DNA of 64,000 bases from Rhodamnia argentea (Eukaryota > Streptophyta > Magnoliopsida > Myrtales > Myrtaceae). Under the pieces are notes generated by a model. The model made no database searches. It saw nothing but the letters and a program-made list of their open reading frames with translations, and had not been told where the DNA came from. Each line of letters opens with the position of its first letter. Positions within the stretch are counted from its first letter, which is position 1. The stretch lies in assembly GCF_020921035.1 (NCBI RefSeq), contig NC_063151.1, forward strand, positions 22,450,934 through 22,514,933. Reading direction: 5' to 3'. The position numbers and the translations under genes are program-made. Below, piece after piece: positions 57,689 through 64,000 of the stretch.

Positions 57689-60232
57689 CTAGTCTGCTCG
57701 AAGAAAATAAGAAGGCGGACCTAATTTTCGTGTCCAGGACATAAGCAAACGAAATAGAGCCTCGTTGCAAATGCTCATCAGGTTTGGAAGGTTCAGGAGA
57801 CTCAGGGATTCGAGACGCGAGAATAGCCCTGAAGCAGCTAGTTCCTCCCGTGTGAATCCTTCCCCAACGATTCTCTCCATCGAATTGCACTTCATGACGT
57901 CCAATTTCCGGAGTTTCGGAGCGTGCAAGAGCCAGGACAAGTCCGAAAGCCCGCACTCGGTGATATAAACTTGAACGAGACTAGGGAAGCAAGGGCAGTT
58001 GGGCGCTCGTCCTATTCCTTGACTGATCTCCATCTTCGCAAGCACAGGGCAGTAGACTAGATGAAGCTCTTCTAAATGCGGGAAAACTGTCATTGCCTGT
58101 GTTAGGATGCGGGTCAAGTCCTTGCAACCCGCGGTTGTCGCTCTCCTTATGCTTCTCTGTAAATTCGGAGACTCGAATATCTTCAGGGCAGAGGATGGCT
58201 CGGAAACGGCGACAGATAAGTTGGTGAGATGTTGCATGCCCCCTAGCTCCTCGACTATCCCTTCTTCCTGCGCTTGAGCCCATATCGAGTTATATGGAAT
58301 ATTCCAATGGCTAAACACATTCAACGATAAGCTTGTGATTGCCCCTGTCGGAATAACGATTTTTCCAGGTATATCATCTAGCAGCAGCCACCGTAAACGA
58401 GTCTAGTTCTTGATTTCCCAAGGCAATATTTTGATACTTGTGGCAGACAGGTTCAAGTATTGTAGATTAATCAGAACGCAAATCTCTTCTGGGAATAAGC
58501 AAATATATGTGTTGTTTGATAGGTCCAGGACCGTCAAACGAGCATTCATCGAATCGAAAAATCCTCTCGGCACGAGACTCACCTTAGTTTCTCTTACAAG
58601 TAAAGTTTCGAGCTGGGAGCACTGGGGTGGTGTTCGGTTGATATTCTGAATCCGCGTTCCCCAAACCGATACTTTCTCCGCTCCCCCCCATTTGGATATC
58701 ATCTCCAAGGACATGTTTTCTTGGTCCTCTATCACTAGCAACTTGTTCTCCTTTTGCCCGCGGTCACAAGCGATCCATGTCGCCATGTCGCGGATGACGT
58801 CGTGCATCTTTACATACGGTCTTCCATTACATCAAGCCCACCCTCTAATAAGCAAGCCATCTTTAACCTATCCAAGACATACTCTCCATTGTCCCGCGAA
58901 CTGTATACATCATTGGTATCTCCTAGCAAGCCCTCTCCCCTCCAGAGTTCAATAAGGTTGTGCGGTCTTATGAGGTAATCCTCAGGGAAGAGACAACAGT
59001 AAAGAAAGCAACACTGAAGGATGGAGTCATTTAAGCTATGATAACTGAATTAGTATGTGGTACACTTCCTCCACCATACCTGACAGTTTGTGCGGATTGT
59101 TCCTGAGCGTTGTTAGCGCATGCTTCCATGCATGGGGATTCTTTCTCCCGGCCATGGCTCGCCCAACAGTAATAAGGGCTAGTGGCAATCCTTTACACTC
59201 TCCGGCAATGTCCTTTGCAAGCTTTAGAATTTCTGGGTGAGAATGCACCGTCGATTTGCCTACGGAGTTCTCAAATAATTTCAAGGCTTCTTCAGGTGTC
59301 AAGCATTGTACTTCAAAGGTTTTGTCAGCTGCCATTTGGTCACATACTTGCTTTGACCGAGTTGTGAATACAATTTTGGATCTGCTCTCGAGATCAGGAC
59401 GAGCAACTCCAATTTTTGAAAGGTTGAGCCTCCCCCACAGATCATCAATCAACAATACATACTTCTTCCGAGACAAATCTTCCCACAGATAATGGACCCT
59501 CTCATCCCAGGACCATCCTTTCCAGAGCTCATCTTTAATGTCCAACCTTCTCCTTATGGCATCTTGAATTCCATCTTCATTCATTTGTCTGGACACCACC
59601 ACCCAAATAACGACATCGAATTCATGATTTGCGCGAGAAAGCTCCTCGTTGATCTTTTTCATGAGGGTTGTCTTTCCCACACCGCCTGCTCCGTGCAACC
59701 CAATCACTCCTACTTGTTTTTCGTAGACGAGCCATTTCCACACTTTATTAAGCTTGGAGACGTCAAGCCCCACGGTCTTGTCCGTAGGCATCTCAAGCAC
59801 TTTAGGAGGAGGCAACGGTGACGTTACAACACCGAATTTTTCTTCCTTAGTTTGGAGCTCTCTCGCTTCATTGAGCATCTGATCAACTCTTTTCCCCAAT
59901 CGATAACTTGACCTGCAGTTCCGTGGGAGACAACGACTGAGACATGTGATTCGATCACATACCACGGCTTCCCGAAGAACCTGTTCTACTCCACCCACGA
60001 ATTCTGCCACCTTGTGTAACCAGTTCTCCACTTGTTTCGTGCGCTGCGCACCTTTTTCTTTTTCTTCACGTTCCACCCTTGCCTTCACATCTTCGATCAC
60101 GGCCTTCAGGTCTTCAGTTGCGTTCCGCAACGAGTCAACGTTATGTTTCAGATTACAAATGTAGCCCAAAGGTTTGCTGGCCAAGCCCCATAACTGTTTG
60201 AAGAGTTCTAAAAGAGGACTTGCGATTTCCAT
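57689..60232 (-). pseudogene. CC-NBS-LRR resistance gene (RPS5-like), broken, first copy
   Basis: Read from ATG at 60232. The protein starts MEIASPLLELFKQ with a coiled-coil region, then NB-ARC: P-loop GAGGVGKTT (181-189), kinase 2 YVLLIDDLW, RNBS-B KIVFTTRSK, GLPL as CKGLPLALITVGRAM. Near 59043 a two-base deletion (CTAATTCAG where the neighbour has CTAGAGTTCAG) ends the frame 24 codons after GLPL at 59036. The sequence continues in another frame through FLYCCLFPEDY. A second shift near 58810 precedes KMHDVIRDMATW (MHD motif), and a TAG replaces Leu after EIKN at 58403. LRR sequence then runs to 57689, where the C-terminus diverges after NEALF from the related gene. Expressed as is, it would give a 399-aa CC-NB fragment without MHD and LRR. 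Such intracellular receptors detect pathogen effectors. Confidence 0.92.
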
Positions 60233-60772
60233 AGTTTTTTTTTTTTTTTCTCTCCTGGAATAAGAGATTGGAAAATCAGACTGTTTAGATGGTCGAAAAG
60301 TGAGCAAAGGGTGGAGTTCGATAAGCTCTGCTATATTTATCTCCATTGTTCTATCTTGCAGACGGAGGAAAGAATATCAGAACCCTTTTCTTTACTTCAG
60401 GAAGAGAAATGGAACTATCTTTCCTCTTCTTCTTCTTGCTTCTTCGTCGGCGTCAAGCCACGAAGAATCTGTCCGTTCGGAAATGCAATTCAAGAAAAGT
60501 TTGAGCCAAGGAAACAAAAAGGAAGGTATGATGACAAGTTTCATTTAGAAGCACCCTGAAGAGTATGAAGTAAGGCAAAGAGTATGAGTCACCTATTATG
60601 TTTCGTATACGAGGCAAAGCTGATATTCTTCTTCCTGCTTTTGTCTATGGAATGCGTGGAATGTGATCAATGGTCTCCGGAAGCAAAGAGTTACTATTTT
60701 ATTTTTATATAGAAGCAAAGATTATTTATTTAATAACAACTATATCACAGTTGAAATCTCAGCCTCGCTCAC
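60233..60772 (-). promoter_or_regulatory. Promoter region of the first NLR copy
   Basis: Similar to 63524-63960 upstream of the other NLR. Shared parts are AGAGAT(T/C)GGAAAATC, a minus-strand TATA-like ATAAATATAG (about 60330-60339), a TTC-rich run and TTGAGCCAAG. The first gene's 5' flank fills the space to the end of the second gene. Confidence 0.6.
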
Positions 60773-63523
60773 TCACTCACTCGGTAGGAATCCAATCTTG
60801 GCCGAGCAAAAGGGGTGTTTGATTTTACGTGCTGCCTCTCCATAAGTCATATCTTCCGCGGGACTCCCGTCACGCCACTGGAAAGTGACCCGGGCGGCGG
60901 GATCCCACTCAATCCCGGCCCACCACTTTCCGTCCCCATGGACCGAGAAGCTTCTTCCCCTGGCGCTGTTCGAGTCCATCGGCAACTTTCTGAGACCAGG
61001 GCAACGTTCTATGCGGAAGCTCACCCCCTGAGGGAAAAATAGAGTCTCGTCGCAGATGCTCGATAGTTTTGAAAGACAGAGGAGTTTCAGGGATTCGAGA
61101 CGTGGGAATAATCCTGAAGCAGCTAATTCCTCTCTTGTGAATTCATCCCCAATGATTTTCTCCATCGAATCTCAATGCCGGACCGTCAGTTCCCGCAGTT
61201 TCGGAGCGTGGTGCACGAGCCAGGACAATTCCGAAAGCCCGCATCTGGAGACCTTAACGGTAACGAGGTTGGGGAAGCAAGGGCCTATTCCTTGACTAAC
61301 CTCCACCTTCGCGAGCATACGGCAACCGAACAGATGAAGCACTTCTAAATGCAGGAAAATCGCGGTTGCCTGTATTAGGATGCGGGTCAAGCCCTCGCAA
61401 TGGGTGATGCTCGCTCTCCTTATTCTTCTCTGTAAATTAGGGGACTCGAATATTTTCAGGGCGGAGGATGACTTGAACCCAATGATAGATAAGTCGGTGA
61501 CATGTTGCCTGCGCCCTAGTTCCTCGACTATCTCTTCTTCCTTCGCTTTAACACGGCTAAGCCTACTCACCGGGACTACCACTGTCATCTCATCCATCCA
61601 CTGGCTAAACACATTCAACGGTAAGCTTCTGATTGCCCCCGTCGGAATTAGGATGTCAAATATATCATCTAGCAACTGCAACCGCAAACGAGTCAAATTC
61701 TTGATTTCCTGAGGCAATTCACGGATACGAGTGCGCGACAGGTTCAAGTACCGTAGATAAATCAAATCGTAAATCTCTTGTGGGAATAAATTAATAGATT
61801 CATTCTTCGATAGGTCTAGGACCGTCAAGCGAGCCTTCATCGAATAAAAAAATCCTCTTGGCACGAGCCTGACATCAGTTTCTCTTACTAGCATAGTTTC
61901 GAGCTAGGAGCACCGGGGTGGTATTGGGTCGGTATTCCGAATCCGTGTACCCCATAGAGATACTATCTCCGCTTCCCCCCATTTGGATATCATCTCCAAG
62001 GACATGTCTTCTTGATCCTCTATCACTAGCAACTTGTTCTCCTTTTGCCCGCGGTCATGAGCGATCCAGGTCGCCATGTCGCGGATGACGTCGTGCATCT
62101 TTACACACTGTTCTCTTTTGGAATTATGCTCACTTTCCAGTAGACAAGCCCTCTTTAAATCCCCCAAGATAGACTCTCCCTCGTCCCGCATACGGCATAC
62201 ATCATTAGTGTATCCTAGAAAGCCCTCTCCAATCCATAGTTCAATAAGCTTTTTCGTACTTATGGGGTAATCCTCGGGAAACAGACAACAATAAAGGAAG
62301 CAAGCCTGGAGGGTAGAGTCATTTAAGCTATTATAACTGAACTCTAGTATGTGATATACTTCCTCCACCATACCTGAATGCTTGTGCGGATTGTTTTTTA
62401 GCGTTGCTAGTGCATGCCTCCACTCATGGGGATTCTCTCTGCCGGCCATGGCTCGCCCGACTGTAGTTAGGGCTAGCGGCAACCCTTTGCACTCTTCAGC
62501 AATGTCCTTTGCAACGTCTTGAATATCTTGATGAAAATTTACAAGCGATTTGCCAACGTTCTTCTCGAATAATCTCAGAGCTTCTTCGGGCGTCAAGCAC
62601 TGTACTTCCAAGGTTCTGTCAGCTTCCATTTGGTCGCACACATGCTTCAATCGAGTTGTGAACACTACTTTGGATCCATTCTTGAGACCATGACAAGGAA
62701 CTCCGATATTCGAAATGGCCAGCCTCCGCCACACATCATCAATCAACAACACAAACTTCTTCCGGTAAAAAGCATCACACAGACGATGGACCCTCTCATC
62801 CCGAGACCATTGATCCCAGCTATCATCTTGAATGTGCAGCCTTTTCCTTATGGCATCTCGAATGCTATCTTCATTCACTTGCCTGGACACCGCCACCCAA
62901 ATAACGGTATCAAATCCATGATTTGCGTGCAAAAGCTCCTGGCTGATCCTTTTCATGAGGGTGGTCTTTGCCACACCGCCCTTTCCGTACAACGCAAAAA
63001 CTCTTATTTGTTTTTCGCCCACGAGCCATTTCAACACCTTATTAAGGGAAACATCAAGGCCCACAGTCTCGCCCACAGGCAACTCGAGGACTGGAGGAGG
63101 AGGCAACGGTGACGTGAAATCTCTGAATTCACCTTTCTCATGTTGGAGCTGTCTCGCTTCATTGAGTAATTGATCGACTCTTTTCCCCAATTTATAGCTC
63201 GACCAGCAGTTCCGCGGAAGACAACGACTGAGACATTTGATTTGGTCACGTTCCCTGGCTTCCTCAAGAACTTGATCTATTCCAACGTCAAATTCTTGCA
63301 CCTTGCCTAACCAGTTTGCCACTTGTCTCGTGCGCTGCGCCCGTGCTTCTTCTTCTTCATGTTCCACCCTTGCCTTCACATCTTCCATCACCGCCTTCAG
63401 GTCTTCAGTTGCGTTCCGCAATGAGTCAACATTATCTTTCAGATTATAAATGTAGCCCAGAGGTTTGCTGGCCAAGCCCCATAATTGTTTGACGAGTTCT
63501 AAAAGAGGACTTGCGAAATCCAT
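60773..63523 (-). pseudogene. CC-NBS-LRR resistance gene (RPS5-like), two premature stops, second copy
   Basis: One frame runs from ATG 63523 to the stop at 60773 (916 codons before the stop, the usual length for this class), interrupted by two stops. TAG at 61904 replaces the CAG (Gln) kept in the first copy, after RNTDPIPPRCS. TGA at about 61166-61171 lies in LRR sequence before DSMEKIIGDEF. Before the first stop are the CC region, P-loop GKGGVAKTT (180-188), kinase 2 FVLLIDDVW, RNBS-B KVVFTTRLK, CKGLPLALTTVGRAM, FLYCCLFPEDYPI and KMHDVIRDMATW. Alanine (GCA, residue 185) replaces the glycine before the P-loop lysine, where the first copy has GGA. The native C-terminus with CPGLRKLPMDSNSARG is present. 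A 539-aa CC-NB protein with MHD but no LRR could still be made; stop read-through is not expected. Confidence 0.92.
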
Positions 63524-64000
63524 AGGTTCTTTTCGGGGATAAGAGATCGGAAAATCGACTGTTTGGATGGTCGGAAAGCGAAAAAGGGGTGGAGTCCGAT
63601 AAGCTCTTCTATATTTATCTGGATTGCTCTGGCTAGTAGACGAAGGAAAGAATATCGGGACCTCTTCTTTACTTCAGGAAGAGAAATGAAACCATTTTTC
63701 TTCTTCTTCTTCTTGTTTCTTCGTCAGGGTCAAGCCGCGAAGACTCTGTCCGTTCGGAATTGCAATCCAAGAAAAGTTTGAGCCAAGAAAAAAAAAAGGA
63801 AGGTATGATGACAAGTCTCATTCAGAAGCACCATGAGGAGGATGGAAGGCAGGCAAAGAATATCAGTCACCTATTATGTTTCTTCGATACAGGGCAATGC
63901 TCACGTTCTTCTTCCTGCTTTTGTCTGTAGACTGCGTGGAATGTGATCAATGGCGTCCAGAAGCAAAGGATTACTATTTCATTTTTACAGAAGCAAGGAA
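63524..64000 (-). promoter_or_regulatory. Promoter region of the second NLR copy
   Basis: Minus-strand TATA-like ATAAATATAG at about 63610-63619. The whole segment parallels the flank of the first copy at 60233-60700, including AGGAAGAGAAATG and TTGAGCCAAG. No other gene is seen to the window end. Confidence 0.6.

Overview
This is plant nuclear DNA: long AT-rich intergenic stretches, spliced genes with GT-AG introns, decayed LTR retrotransposons and foldback elements, and three typical plant families in local arrays (wall-associated-kinase-like receptors, QUA2-type putative methyltransferases, CC-NBS-LRR resistance genes). It is a eudicot by gene content. The foldback and LTR families look like Myrtaceae (Eucalyptus-like), but that is an impression from memory, not a search result.

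Layout. 1-6776: 3' part of a decayed Ty3/gypsy element on the + strand (broken reverse-transcriptase region, a long non-coding 3' region with a 77-bp minisatellite, a purine tract, then an LTR expanded by a 1.33-kb tandem duplication). It sits inside a WAK kinase exon whose 3' remnant follows at 6777-7200. 8005-9697: a decayed Ty1/copia end (RT-RNase H and a probable LTR). 9795-10620: a second WAK kinase pseudogene. 10.6-21.8 kb: gene-poor, with foldback elements, MITEs, a probable solo LTR, a WAK exon-1 pseudogene in inverted orientation split in two, a BAHD 5' flank and a truncated DREB/TINY pseudogene. 21893-24860 and 29901-33610: two apparently intact three-exon WAK-like genes on the + strand (769 and 763 aa), with a BAHD acyltransferase pseudogene and a second DREB/TINY pseudogene between them. 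35027-35269 (-): a small secreted-peptide precursor with an IDA/EPIP-like motif. 40184-46460 and 49545-55623 (-): two intact tandem PMT24/25/26-type methyltransferase genes, eight coding exons each plus an inferred 5'-UTR exon. 57689-63523 (-): two tandem RPS5-like CC-NBS-LRR genes, both broken by premature stops or frameshifts.

How it fits together. Much of the window was built by local duplication. The order WAK kinase, shared repeat block, BAHD 5' region, DREB/TINY remnant, CT/TTC microsatellite occurs twice in the same direction (about 9.8-17.3 kb and 21.9-28.6 kb); the first copy is decayed and the second keeps a working-looking WAK. The PMT pair has the same exon lengths in seven of eight coding exons. 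The NLR pair shares both coding sequence and promoter. WAKs and NLRs are surface and intracellular immune receptors, the peptide may be a ligand, and the PMTs are Golgi enzymes linked to pectin methylesterification. Their proximity does not show that they act in one pathway. I found no convincing wholly new system; the best leads are the small peptide gene, the rearranged LTR, the repeated collinear blocks and the NLR decay. All coordinates were read by hand from the sequence; splice sites are inferred from GT-AG signals, reading frame and agreement between paralogues.
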